Shown here: positions 7,776-15,809 of the stretch, piece after piece | Layout: every line of letters starts with the position of its first letter | Position numbering within the stretch: the first letter of the stretch is position 1 | NCBI GenBank assembly: GCA_046533095.1 | Contig: JAJQRA010000001.1 | Span: 1-64,000 of the forward strand | DNA from: ZAX-1 sp046533095 | Lineage (GTDB): Bacteria; Bacillota; Clostridia; Lachnospirales; Lachnospiraceae | DNA: 64,000 bases | Direction: 5' to 3' | Notes under the pieces: model-generated | The model's database searches: none | What the model saw: the letters and a program-made list of their open reading frames with translations, nothing else | Told to the model about the DNA's origin: nothing | Translations under genes and position numbers: made by a program

Positions 7776-8582
7776 TTATGACGCTTTACTTGCCGTAATA
7801 ATTTTCCTTGGGCATTTTTCTGCACAAACACCACATCCGGTACATTTATCCTGATCGATATGTGCAATATTGTCTACAACGGTAACTGCACCTGCCGGGC
7901 AGTTCTTCTCGCAGATTTTACAGCCGATACAGCCAACGGTACAAGCTGTTGTTACTTCTTTGCCCTTTCCTTTGGAGTTACATTGTACGATATGCTTTGC
8001 ATCGTAAGGAGCTAGTTCAATCAGACCCTTTGGACACGCCGCAATACATTTGCTGCATGCTTTACACGCATCTTTATCCACAAAGGCAATTCCATCTACA
8101 ATGTGAATTGCATCAAACGGACAGGCTTTTACACAACTTCCATAGCCAAGGCAACCATAATTACAGGTTTTTGGACCGCCACCCGGTGCGAAAGCAACCA
8201 TTGCACAGTCCTCTTCCCCATAATAGTTATAGTCTGTACTTGACTTTTCACAGGTACCGCCACATTTTACAAATGCAACCTTTTTTACGGAAGTGTCTAC
8301 CTTGATCCCCATGATTTCGCCGACTTTTGCGGCAACCGGGTCACCACCTACTGGGCAGCCTCCGACTTCCGCTTCGCCTTTTACAATTGCCGACGCAAGA
8401 CCGCTACATCCTGCGTATCCACAGCCTCCGCAGTTATTTCCCGGAAGAACGCCAATAATCGCCTCTTCTCTCTCATCTATCTCTACCTGAAATTTTTCAC
8501 CGGCCACTCCTAAGAAAAGCCCGATAAACAATCCAGTGCCGCCTACAATGACAGTGGCAATGATAATTCCTGTTATACTCAT
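7776..8582 (-). CDS. rnfB: Rnf complex subunit RnfB (polyferredoxin)
   Basis: This 268-residue iron-sulfur subunit takes electrons from reduced ferredoxin into the Rnf ferredoxin:NAD oxidoreductase, which pumps Na+ or H+. It has an N-terminal membrane helix (SITGIIIATVIVGGTGLFIGLF). A Fe-S domain follows with the cluster GNNCGGCGYAGCSGLA and a later CP, then ferredoxin-type CxxCxxCxxxCP repeats: CLGYGSCVKACP, CKACSKCIAACP, CIGCKICEKNCP and CTGCGVCAEKCP. It is the last gene of rnfCDGEAB, 12 bp after rnfA, which matches the clostridial order. Length is typical of short clostridial RnfB. Confidence 0.96.
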   Translation of the reverse strand: MSITGIIIATVIVGGTGLFIGLFLGVAGEKFQVEIDEREEAIIGVLPGNNCGGCGYAGCSGLASAIVKGEAEVGGCPVGGDPVAAKVGEIMGIKVDTSVKKVAFVKCGGTCEKSSTDYNYYGEEDCAMVAFAPGGGPKTCNYGCLGYGSCVKACPFDAIHIVDGIAFVDKDACKACSKCIAACPKGLIELAPYDAKHIVQCNSKGKGKEVTTACTVGCIGCKICEKNCPAGAVTVVDNIAHIDQDKCTGCGVCAEKCPRKIITASKAS

Positions 8583-8594
8583 TTATCCGCCCTC

Positions 8595-9170
8595 CTATAT
8601 TACGCCTGAAAATCCAAAAAAGGCAATTGCCATCAGGCCTGCTGTAACCAATACAATGGCAGAACCACGAAATGCCGCAGGAATATTATTAAATTCTATC
8701 TTTTCACGTATACCTGCCATAATGACAATGGCAATTGTGAATCCTACTGCAGTTGCAAATCCGTTTATAGCACCTTCTAAGATTCCATAGGTCTCTTGAA
8801 CATTTTTTAAAGCCACACCTAAAACAGCGCAGTTTGTAGTAATAAGTGGCAAGTACACGCCAAGTGAATTATAAAGTGGCGGCATTGACTTTTTTAGGAA
8901 CATTTCTACAAATTGTACCAATGCTGCAATCAGCAAAATGAATACGATCGTCTGTAAGTATTCAAAGTGAAGCGGTACCAGTAAAAATTTATAGACACAG
9001 CTTGTCACAATAGATGCGAGCGTCAATACGAAAATTACCGCGCCACCCATGCCGGCTGCCGTTTCTACTTTTTTTGATACGCCTAGGAATGGGCACAATC
9101 CAAGGAACTGGCTCAATACAACGTTGTTGATTAAAGCGGAACCTATGGCTATTATAATCAATTCTTTCAT
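8595..9170 (-). CDS. rnfA: Rnf complex membrane subunit RnfA
   Basis: A 191-residue integral membrane protein with six predicted helices, homologous to RnfE and to NqrE. It contains the conserved NNVVLSQFLGLCPFLGVSKK and TTNCAVLGVAL segments, each with a cysteine proposed in the family to bind the intramembrane Fe-S cluster shared with RnfE. It lies between rnfE and rnfB with 12-bp gaps, clearly co-transcribed. Length is normal. Confidence 0.96.
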   Translation of the reverse strand: MKELIIIAIGSALINNVVLSQFLGLCPFLGVSKKVETAAGMGGAVIFVLTLASIVTSCVYKFLLVPLHFEYLQTIVFILLIAALVQFVEMFLKKSMPPLYNSLGVYLPLITTNCAVLGVALKNVQETYGILEGAINGFATAVGFTIAIVIMAGIREKIEFNNIPAAFRGSAIVLVTAGLMAIAFFGFSGVI

Positions 9171-9182
9171 CGCTGCTTCCCC

Positions 9183-9920
9183 CTATTTCTTTTCTTCTTT
9201 TTTGTATGGGCCAACTGAGAATATCCTGCCACCACAAGTTCCATTGCCACAGCCTGCACAATCCGCCGCAGTGCAGCCTTGTGCCGGAACAACCGTTTTC
9301 CCTTTTTTGGCGGCATTATTCTTGACAACGTTTTGAAGCGCTACCAGACATGCCAACACCAAGAATGCCCCAGGTGCCAATACGAAAATTGTAATTGGAG
9401 TATACCCGAATTTCCCTTCTTCTGCAAGCGGCAGTAATTGGTATCCAAAAATCTGGCCGGCACCGATAATTTCCCTTACCGCACCAATACAGGTCAACCC
9501 AACCGTAAATCCAAGGCCCATGCCGATTCCATCAAAAATAGATGGCATAACCGGATTTTTTGACGCATAGCTTTCTGCACGGCCTAAAATAATACAGTTT
9601 ACAACAATAAGCGGAATATAGATGCCCAATGCATCATAGAGAGCCGGAACAAAACCCTTTACCAAAAATTCAACAATGGTAACAAAGGACGCAACCACCA
9701 CGATAAATGCCGGCATACGTACGCCGTCCGGAATAATATTTCGCAGGGCGGAAATCAAAAGGTTTGACATAACCAATACGATTGTGGTAGAAAGCCCCAT
9801 GCCCACACCATTCATCGCCGATGTTGTAACGGCAAGCGTAGGACACATGCCAAGCATCAGCACAAACGTAGGATTTTCTTTTATAACACCATTGTATATA
9901 CGTTCTACATTTCTATTCAT
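9183..9920 (-). CDS. rnfE: Rnf complex membrane subunit RnfE with cysteine-rich tail
   Basis: A 245-residue membrane subunit. The first ~205 residues are the six-helix RnfA/RnfE fold with NPTFVLMLGMCPTLAVT and VVNCIILGRAES, which carry the two conserved cysteines. It should pair with RnfA around a membrane Fe-S centre on the electron path. After the last helix a basic stretch (KNNAAKKGK) is followed by an extra tail with CTAADCAGCGNGTC. These four closely spaced cysteines are not part of the core fold and could bind a metal or cluster on the cytoplasmic side. The gene sits 20 bp after rnfG. Confidence 0.95.
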   Translation of the reverse strand: MNRNVERIYNGVIKENPTFVLMLGMCPTLAVTTSAMNGVGMGLSTTIVLVMSNLLISALRNIIPDGVRMPAFIVVVASFVTIVEFLVKGFVPALYDALGIYIPLIVVNCIILGRAESYASKNPVMPSIFDGIGMGLGFTVGLTCIGAVREIIGAGQIFGYQLLPLAEEGKFGYTPITIFVLAPGAFLVLACLVALQNVVKNNAAKKGKTVVPAQGCTAADCAGCGNGTCGGRIFSVGPYKKEEKK

Positions 9921-9940
9921 TTAGAGCTACCTCCCTTTCA

Positions 9941-10546
9941 TTAATTTTGAGCAGAAATTGCCTGAAAGTAAATTAAACCTGCATTAACGCCTCTTGTTAC
10001 GGCATTTGACGTAATGGTTGCACCGCTGATTGCTTCAATCTGGTTGTCGGCGGTGGCGGTATTCTTCGTAACTTCAAAGGCATCGGAAAGCTTCCCTTCA
10101 AACTGGGAATAGAATTTTGATTCCTTTGCCTTCATGCCAAGCCCTGCTGTTTCACTAATCGAAGTAATCGAATACCCATTGATTGTACCATCCTTTTGTA
10201 TCCCGATTGAAAATGCAATATTGCCGCCATATCCAGCATGGGATACAACGGAAATAACATAGCCAAGTTCCGTTTGGGAAGAATCTTTTGCAACGACCAC
10301 ACCGGAAATATCATTGTCCGCATAATCCGTTCCCGCCAATGCAGCCTCTGCCGCTTCAGGCGTGAAATCTTTATAGTCCTCAAAGCTATCCGCTTCTGCA
10401 AATACAGACTGATAAGCCTTTTGCTGTGTCGCTGCCTGTGCTTTTTTAATTGGCTCTTTTGTCACTTCATAGACTAATCCAAGTGCACAGCCGGCAATCA
10501 CCGTAATCAGTGTCAATAACAATGCATCTTTTATTAATTTATTCAT
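9941..10546 (-). CDS. rnfG: Rnf complex flavoprotein subunit RnfG
   Basis: A 201-residue protein. One N-terminal membrane anchor (LLLTLITVIAGCALGLVY) is followed by an extracytoplasmic FMN-binding domain. The covalent FMN site is ISGATITS near residue 175, the threonine of SGAT being the target of ApbE. ETAGLGMKAKES is the other conserved block. The ATG overlaps the rnfD stop codon by one base (TAATG), indicating translational coupling. The apbE gene at 4063-5106 is the likely maturation enzyme. Confidence 0.96.
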   Translation of the reverse strand: MNKLIKDALLLTLITVIAGCALGLVYEVTKEPIKKAQAATQQKAYQSVFAEADSFEDYKDFTPEAAEAALAGTDYADNDISGVVVAKDSSQTELGYVISVVSHAGYGGNIAFSIGIQKDGTINGYSITSISETAGLGMKAKESKFYSQFEGKLSDAFEVTKNTATADNQIEAISGATITSNAVTRGVNAGLIYFQAISAQN

Positions 10547-11499
10547 TATTTCTCTCCTCCTTTACCAAATGGTTTAGGAATCGTGAACCGCTCAATCAAT
10601 GGCACGAGCAGGTTGCTGAAAATAATGGCATAGCTTACACCCTCTGCCGATGGTCCAAACAACCGAAAAATCCCTGTCAACACACCTAAAACAATCCCAA
10701 ATACGATTTTCCCTAGCGGTGTGATTGGAGATGTTACATAGTCGGTAGCCATAAAGAACGCGCCTAGAATAAGTCCACCACGTGTAAGATGTCCTACTAA
10801 ATAGTCAAGGTCAAATCCATGTCCGCCAAACAGCAGGACAAAAACAGCCAATGTTATAATATATGTACACGGAATCCTTAGGTCAATAACCCCCATTAAA
10901 ATAAGAAAGATTGCACCAATTAATAGGGCAATGACAGATGTTTCTCCAATCGTCCCTGAAACGGTACCGATAAGATTCTCTAACGGCGTAAATACATGTG
11001 CCCCCTCGGCTTCGATACCTTCTAATACCGCCAAAGGAGTTGCTCCGGAATAGCCGTCAAGTTTGTTGTAGACAAACGTTGTCATGGGGCCTGTAAAGGA
11101 AATGAGCAGAAAGCACCTTGCACCAAGGGCAGGGTTCATGAAATTCTGTCCAAGGCCGCCAAACAGGCCTTTTACTACTACTATAGCAAAGATACCGCCT
11201 ATAACACCCATCCACCACGGTAATGTGGGTGGCAGGTTTAATGCTAGCAGCAAGCCGGTTACAACGGCGCTTAAGTCCTGTATCGTATCCTTCTTGTGCA
11301 CGATTTTATTAAATGCCCATTCAGAAATGACACAGCTGGCAACGGTAGCTACGATATTTACGGCAGCCAAAATTCCAAAATTCCAGATACCGAACAAACT
11401 TGCCGGAAGCAATGAAATAACCACATAGAGCATGATTTTTCCGGTAGTATCTTTGTAACGCGTATGCGGTGAAGACGATACGTTATATAAATCACTCAC
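10546..11499 (-). CDS. rnfD: Rnf complex membrane flavoprotein RnfD
   Basis: A 317-residue polytopic membrane protein of the NqrB/RnfD family, holding a covalent FMN and probably part of the ion channel. The flavin-attachment motif is DGYSGATPLAVL. Other family features are SPHTRYKDTTGKIM at the N-terminus, the GLGQNFMNPALGARCFLL segment, and FMATDYVTSPITPLGKI. The GTG at 11499 (SDLYNVSSS...) is chosen as start because AGAGGTGG lies seven bases upstream and the gap to rnfC is then 31 bp. The longer frame from 11553 would overlap rnfC and lacks a binding site. Confidence 0.94.
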   Translation of the reverse strand: MSDLYNVSSSPHTRYKDTTGKIMLYVVISLLPASLFGIWNFGILAAVNIVATVASCVISEWAFNKIVHKKDTIQDLSAVVTGLLLALNLPPTLPWWMGVIGGIFAIVVVKGLFGGLGQNFMNPALGARCFLLISFTGPMTTFVYNKLDGYSGATPLAVLEGIEAEGAHVFTPLENLIGTVSGTIGETSVIALLIGAIFLILMGVIDLRIPCTYIITLAVFVLLFGGHGFDLDYLVGHLTRGGLILGAFFMATDYVTSPITPLGKIVFGIVLGVLTGIFRLFGPSAEGVSYAIIFSNLLVPLIERFTIPKPFGKGGEK

Positions 11500-11530
11500 A
11501 ATAATCCACCTCTTTCTAACGTATAAATTT

Positions 11531-12850
11531 TTATTTTTTTCTCTTATTTGCAAGCACTGTTTTTTTCATAGCTTTGATAGCCTGTGCAAGCTGTCTTTTG
11601 GCCGGACAAATAAAACTGCAGCTGCCACATTCAATACATTCTAGGCCACTCCACTTTTCAAACATATCTTCCAAACTATTTTCTGCATAATCCGCTAGTC
11701 TTGAGGGAACGATTCTGGAAGGACAGACCTCAACACACCGGGCACAGTTGATACATGGGGACGGCTCTGTCTGCGCTACTTCATCTTCGGTCAGGCAAAG
11801 CAAGGCAGAGGTCGTCTTTGTGGTAGGTACGTCAATGCTAAAGACTGCAAATCCCATCATTGGCCCACCAGCGATTATTTTCTTTGGCTGTTCCTTAAAG
11901 CCACCTGCCATTTCAACTAATTCCGAAAAATTTGTTCCGATAGACACCGAAAAATTGGCAGGTTCATTTACCGCTTGCCCGGTAATTGTTACGATACGGT
12001 GCATTAGCGGCATACCTAATTTGACACTGTTATAGATTGCTACAATCGTATCTACATTATCTACAATGCATCCGGCATCAGCAGGCAGCATTGAGGCATT
12101 GATTGCCCTGCCTGTGGCTGCATAAATCAACTGGCGTTCTGACCCTTGCGGATATTTTGTCTTGAGTGCCATCACTTCCACGCGTGGCTCATTTGCTGTC
12201 ATTGCTGTCAGTTTCTCAATACAGTCCGGCTTGTTGTCCTCGATACCGAGAATACCTTTTGCACCATCAAATAATTGCAGGATAATTTTCATTCCTTCGA
12301 TTAATTTTTCCGGCTCTTCTAGCATTCTTCGATAATCCGATGTTAAATAAGGCTCGCATTCCGCACAGTTCGCAATTACAAACTCGATCTTGTCCGGCTC
12401 CTTCGGCGATAATTTAACATGGGTCGGAAATCCGGCGCCACCCATACCTACAATGCCAGCCTCTTTGATTCGATTGATAATTTCTTCTTTTGCAAGACTG
12501 GCTACATCGGCTGTTTCTTTATATTCTACCGATTTAAATTCACCGTCATTCTCCACGATGATGGAATTTACCATATCACCCACAGCAACCCGGCGTGGTT
12601 GAATCGCTTTCACTTTACCAGAGGCGCTTGCATAGATCGGTGCAGAAACGAATCCGCCTGCCTCGGCAATCTTTTGGCCCTTTAAGACCAAATCGCCAAC
12701 CTTTACAATCGGTGCAGCCGGTGCCCCAATATGCTGTGATAGCGGATAAACCATATCTCCTTTGGGTAATACTTCGCGTATTGGCTTATCCTTTGATAAA
12801 TCCTTCCCATCGTAGGGATGGATTCCACCTTTAAAAGTACCTAAACCCAT
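11531..12850 (-). CDS. rnfC: Rnf complex NADH-binding subunit RnfC
   Basis: A 439-residue soluble subunit, first gene of the operon, where NAD is reduced. It has the family start GTFKGGIHPYDGK, the nucleotide-binding segment AGIVGMGGAGFPTHVKL, the flavin-region NCAECEPYL, and near the end two 4Fe-4S motifs, CINCARCVEVCP and CIECGSCSFICP. The start at 12850 (MGLGTFKGGIHP) is preferred because it matches the usual family N-terminus. A GTG at 12883 would add eleven residues, so the exact start is uncertain. The leader upstream carries a hairpin element shared with two other genes (12871-12918). The complex couples ferredoxin:NAD electron transfer to Na+ or H+ export. Confidence 0.94.
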   Translation of the reverse strand: MGLGTFKGGIHPYDGKDLSKDKPIREVLPKGDMVYPLSQHIGAPAAPIVKVGDLVLKGQKIAEAGGFVSAPIYASASGKVKAIQPRRVAVGDMVNSIIVENDGEFKSVEYKETADVASLAKEEIINRIKEAGIVGMGGAGFPTHVKLSPKEPDKIEFVIANCAECEPYLTSDYRRMLEEPEKLIEGMKIILQLFDGAKGILGIEDNKPDCIEKLTAMTANEPRVEVMALKTKYPQGSERQLIYAATGRAINASMLPADAGCIVDNVDTIVAIYNSVKLGMPLMHRIVTITGQAVNEPANFSVSIGTNFSELVEMAGGFKEQPKKIIAGGPMMGFAVFSIDVPTTKTTSALLCLTEDEVAQTEPSPCINCARCVEVCPSRIVPSRLADYAENSLEDMFEKWSGLECIECGSCSFICPAKRQLAQAIKAMKKTVLANKRKK

Positions 12851-12870
12851 TCTCTTTGCCCCACTTTCTC

Positions 12871-12918
12871 TAAAATTGAACACTTTGGCAGGAAATCCCC
12901 AGCCTAGTGCAAAAGCAC
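12871..12918 (-). promoter_or_regulatory. Shared hairpin leader element, rnfC copy
   Basis: On the minus strand TGCACTAGG, a GGGGATTTCC segment and TGCCAAAGTGTTCAAT lie in this order just before rnfC. The same layout precedes the biotin-carrier gene (24190-24243) and the four-NodB gene (41632-41680), where the blocks read ACACAAGG and GCCAAGTGT followed by AATGCAGG. This copy is the most diverged and lacks the final AATGCAGG. Function unknown; it could be a regulatory RNA hairpin or a repeat. Confidence 0.45.
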
Positions 12919-12995
12919 ATCCAGCCTTTTAGAAGTCCCTTTGACCGTAGTGTTTCACGAAATATAATAACTGCGAAAGCAAAAAACTTGCCAAC

Positions 12996-13048
12996 ACATC
13001 TTCAAATGCATCTTCAAATACATCTTCAAATGCATCTTCATCTTCATG
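12996..13048. repeat. Microsatellite-like 12-bp tandem repeat
   Basis: The unit CATCTTCAAATG (with A/G change) is repeated four times, followed by CATCTTCATCTTCATG. It lies in the rnfC leader on the minus strand. The open frames across it (leucine/histidine repeats) are not credible genes. Confidence 0.8.
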
Positions 13049-13122
13049 CTCGGCTCGTCATGGTTTCGCCTATAATGAGTTATTCAGAGGTAAATTGTCT
13101 CCCCCTTAAACCCTTTCAGCCA

Positions 13123-13151
13123 ATTATATCACATATTATGACATGGTACAT
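13123..13151 (-). promoter_or_regulatory. Promoter candidate for the rnf operon (extended -10)
   Basis: The minus strand shows TGATATAAT (13123-13131), an extended -10 element. The -35 position (ATGTAC, 13146-13151) is weak. It would give a leader of about 265 bases before rnfC, spanning the 12-bp repeats and the shared hairpin element. Confidence 0.4.
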
Positions 13152-13224
13152 ATTATTTATTGTATTTTTTTTAATACTTTTTTAAGAAAAATTTTGTAAA
13201 TCTTGCAAATATAAACATTTTTAC

Positions 13225-13252
13225 TTGAATCATGGGGTTTATGTGGTACAAT
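13225..13252 (+). promoter_or_regulatory. Promoter for the exonuclease gene
   Basis: TTGAAT (13225-13230) and TGG-TACAAT (-10 at 13247-13252) are separated by 16 bases. The resulting transcript would include the whole 43-bp repeat array before the ATG at 13515. Confidence 0.55.
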
Positions 13253-13295
13253 GGTAGGTATAGGCTGCATCACAAATTATACCTATTGCCTTATT

Positions 13296-13482
13296 CATGT
13301 TCCATACGATACATGATGATTAACCTATGAAATGACTCCATGTTCCATACGATGCATGATGATAACCTATGAAATGACTCCATGTTCCATACGATGCATG
13401 ATGATTAACCTATGAAATGATTCCATGTTCCATACGATGCATGATGGTTCCATTATGAGCCTATGAACGTTCCACACGATAC
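13296..13482. repeat. Tandem array of four ~43-bp units plus a partial unit
   Basis: Units start at 13296, 13339, 13381 and 13424, each beginning CATGTTCCATACGATRCATG; units 1-3 continue with ATGAT(T)AACCTATGAAATG. Unit 4 degenerates at its end and a fifth partial copy starts at 13469. Units contain an ATCATGCATC-type imperfect palindrome. The array lies wholly in the predicted 5' leader of the exonuclease gene. There are no unique spacers, so it is not a CRISPR. Confidence 0.9.
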
Positions 13483-13514
13483 AAGAATTCCATAAATATA
13501 TTACGGAGGTATCT

Positions 13515-14615
13515 ATGAAAACATTTCAAAAAGAAAGCTTATTCGAAGCTTCACATCCCCTCTATTCTGAAGTATTTACTGAAGCCTCTATTTTCTTTGA
13601 TATTGAAACGACCGGGTTTGCCCCAGGACGCACATTCGTTTATTTGATTGGCTGTGCATCCAGGCGCAATAATATTATTTGTACCAGCCAGTTTTTTGCA
13701 GAAAACCCGCAAGATGAAGAACTAGTGATCCGTGCTTTTCTTGCCTTATTAAAGCAATATAAGACGATTATTACTTTTAATGGCATTGGTTTTGATATGT
13801 CCTATTTAAGGGCGCGGTGTAATGTACTTGGCATTCAGGAAGACTTTTCCCCTTATATCTGTATTGATATTTACAAATCATTATCCGGCTTCAAGAAAAT
13901 ATTAAAGCTAAATAATCTAAAGCAAAAGACGTTGGAAACATTTCTGGACTTGAATCGAGAGGATGCCTATTCCGGCGGTGAATTAATTAACATTTATCTG
14001 GATTATGTGAAAACGCAAGATTCAAACAGCCTTTCCGTCATGCGCCTTCATAATTTAGAAGATGTCATGGGCATGATAGGCCTGCTCCCCATTTTCGCCT
14101 ATGTTCAATTGTTTCAAGGAAATTTTACGGTACGTGACGTAGACATACAGGCATACGAAGAATACGAAGGGAAAGTGGCACTCGAACTGATGTTTTCAAT
14201 TGATTGCCCTTATGCCATTCCGAAAAGGTTTTCATACGGTCTCCACAGCGTTTACATATCCGGCTTTCAAAATAGCATTAAATTAAAGGTAAAAATTTAC
14301 CAAGGCGAACTTAAATTTTTCTACTCCAACTACAAAGACTATTATTATCTGCCGGATGAAGATGAGGCAATACATAAAAGTGTCGCATTTTACGTTGACA
14401 AAAACTTTCGGACACAGGCAAAAGCGGCTAACTGCTACAGTAAACGAACCGGGTGTTTCCTCCCCCAATATAAAGAGATATTCACCCCCTATTTTAAATT
14501 GGAATATAATGACAAACATGCTTATTTTGAAATGACGGACGAATTTACGGACTCCATAGAAGCGCAGAAAAAATATCTGCAGCATTTGCTTTGGTATATG
14601 CTAGAACAAAAATAG
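13515..14615 (+). CDS. YprB-type RNase H-like exonuclease domain protein
   Basis: A 366-residue protein. Residues ~25-200 form a DEDD/RNase H-like 3'-5' exonuclease fold: FFDIETTGF (first metal Asp and Glu), ITFNGIGFDMSYLR (second Asp), and HNLEDVMGMIGLL (last Asp). The domain order and length match the Firmicutes YprB-type ribonuclease H-like family, whose cellular role is not well established. The C-terminal ~165 residues have no domain I recognise. The ribosome binding site is strong (ACGGAGGT, ending six bases before the ATG). It is monocistronic, between its own promoter and a clear terminator at 14689-14739. Confidence 0.85.
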   Translation: MKTFQKESLFEASHPLYSEVFTEASIFFDIETTGFAPGRTFVYLIGCASRRNNIICTSQFFAENPQDEELVIRAFLALLKQYKTIITFNGIGFDMSYLRARCNVLGIQEDFSPYICIDIYKSLSGFKKILKLNNLKQKTLETFLDLNREDAYSGGELINIYLDYVKTQDSNSLSVMRLHNLEDVMGMIGLLPIFAYVQLFQGNFTVRDVDIQAYEEYEGKVALELMFSIDCPYAIPKRFSYGLHSVYISGFQNSIKLKVKIYQGELKFFYSNYKDYYYLPDEDEAIHKSVAFYVDKNFRTQAKAANCYSKRTGCFLPQYKEIFTPYFKLEYNDKHAYFEMTDEFTDSIEAQKKYLQHLLWYMLEQK

Positions 14616-14688
14616 CATAGCCGGACAGAAAAAATAGTACAGCCATTCCTTTCGCATATATTTGAAAAAAATAGAAGAGCCAAACTGC

Positions 14689-14739
14689 GAAGAATCGAAA
14701 AACAGGCATCTGTAAATTGCCTGCTTTCGATTCTTTTTA
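14689..14739 (+). terminator. Intrinsic terminator of the exonuclease gene
   Basis: Arms AAGAATCGAAA...CAGGCA and TGCCTG...TTTCGATTCTT pair almost perfectly and are followed by TTTTTAT. It lies 75 bp after the stop codon. Confidence 0.85.
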
Positions 14740-14758
14740 TACCACCATATTCATGTTT

Positions 14759-14893
14759 TATATTTGTCGGTGCCCTTGTTGCTTTCTGATGCCTTCTATA
14801 TTTGTCAGTGCCCTTGTTGCTTTCTGATGCCTTCTATATTTGTCGGTACCCTTGTTGTTTGTTGGTGCCTTCTATGATTTGTCGGTGCCTTTA
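14759..14893. repeat. Tandem array of 38-bp units abutting the cheR stop codon
   Basis: Three units start at 14759, 14797 and 14835 (TATATTTGTCGGTGCCCTTG...GCCTTC). A shortened fourth (TATGATTTGTCGGTGCCTTTA) ends exactly on the cheR stop codon at 14891-14893. The repeat thus reaches the 3' end of the coding sequence. Confidence 0.9.
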
Positions 14894-15670
14894 TTTCGCT
14901 CTCTGAAAGAAGAATGACTTTAAGCGTTTGAAATTCACTTCTTCACAATTCATAATCTGTTCGGTGCTGCCGATAAATAGAACGCCTTCTTTCACAAGTG
15001 AGGAATTGAACTTTTTATAAATCTCCTCTTTCGCTTCCTCCGTAAAATAAATCAAGACATTGCGGCAAACAATCAAATTGCAGGCTGTCGGATATGGGTC
15101 TTTTAGCAAATTATGTTTCTTAAATTCTACGCGGGATTTAATCTCATTTGTAATTTGATAAGATGCTCCAACTTTTTTGAAATATTTCTTTTTAAGCTCA
15201 GCAGGAACAGCCGCAATACTCTTTTCGTTATAAAGCCCCATTCTAGCCTTATCAAGAACCTCGTCGTCCATATCCGTTGCTATAATTTTGATTTGATTTA
15301 GAGGCAGATGTGAAGATAAAGCCATGACAAGGGAATACGGTTCGTCCCCGGTAGAGCAGGCCGCACTCCAAACTTTTATACTTTTCCCGAATTTTTTGAT
15401 TAAATTTGGGAAAACTTCCTTGTCTAACAATACCCATTGTTCCGGATTACGATAAAATTCAGATACGTTGATTGTTAAGAAATTGACAAATTGCGCAAGC
15501 TTTTCTTTATCCCTTTTGATCAGTGCAACATATTCCGTATAATTTGAAATCTTATTTTTCTGTATAAGCGTATCAATTCTACGTTTCATCTGTTTTTCTT
15601 TATAAGCATCCAAATCAATTGTCGTGAGTGCACGTATGTCCTTTTTAAACTTTTCATATCCTTCAAACAT
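14891..15670 (-). CDS. cheR: CheR-type chemoreceptor/protein-glutamate methyltransferase
   Basis: A 259-residue protein. An N-terminal helical CheR domain (residues ~1-75) is followed by a SAM-dependent methyltransferase domain. The SAM loop is WSAACSTGDEPYSLVM, the acidic loop is IIATDMDDEVLDKA, and the conserved NLIVCRNVLIYFTEEA lies near residue 205. It should methylate glutamates on chemoreceptors with SAM. No other chemotaxis gene is nearby, so it may serve a non-chemotaxis sensory pathway or be an orphan copy. 15671-15809 upstream holds no clear feature. Confidence 0.92.
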   Translation of the reverse strand: MFEGYEKFKKDIRALTTIDLDAYKEKQMKRRIDTLIQKNKISNYTEYVALIKRDKEKLAQFVNFLTINVSEFYRNPEQWVLLDKEVFPNLIKKFGKSIKVWSAACSTGDEPYSLVMALSSHLPLNQIKIIATDMDDEVLDKARMGLYNEKSIAAVPAELKKKYFKKVGASYQITNEIKSRVEFKKHNLLKDPYPTACNLIVCRNVLIYFTEEAKEEIYKKFNSSLVKEGVLFIGSTEQIMNCEEVNFKRLKSFFFQRAK

Positions 15671-15809
15671 ATATACTACCTCTATTTCCTATTCAAATTT
15701 CTATTCATGCCTTCGCCGTCTTTTGCACTCTTAAACTTTTATTTCCTAAATTTAAAGATTAATAATATTTTGTAACTATTCAGAAGGTGCTCTAAATAGT
15801 TACGCCATT

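Noticed and set aside
12907..13185. 92-residue frame rich in His/Leu repeats before rnfC
   Set aside because: It follows the 12-bp microsatellite and lacks a ribosome binding site.
13296..13482. CRISPR-like repeat array
   Set aside because: Units are contiguous with no unique spacers and no cas genes are near; it is a plain tandem repeat.
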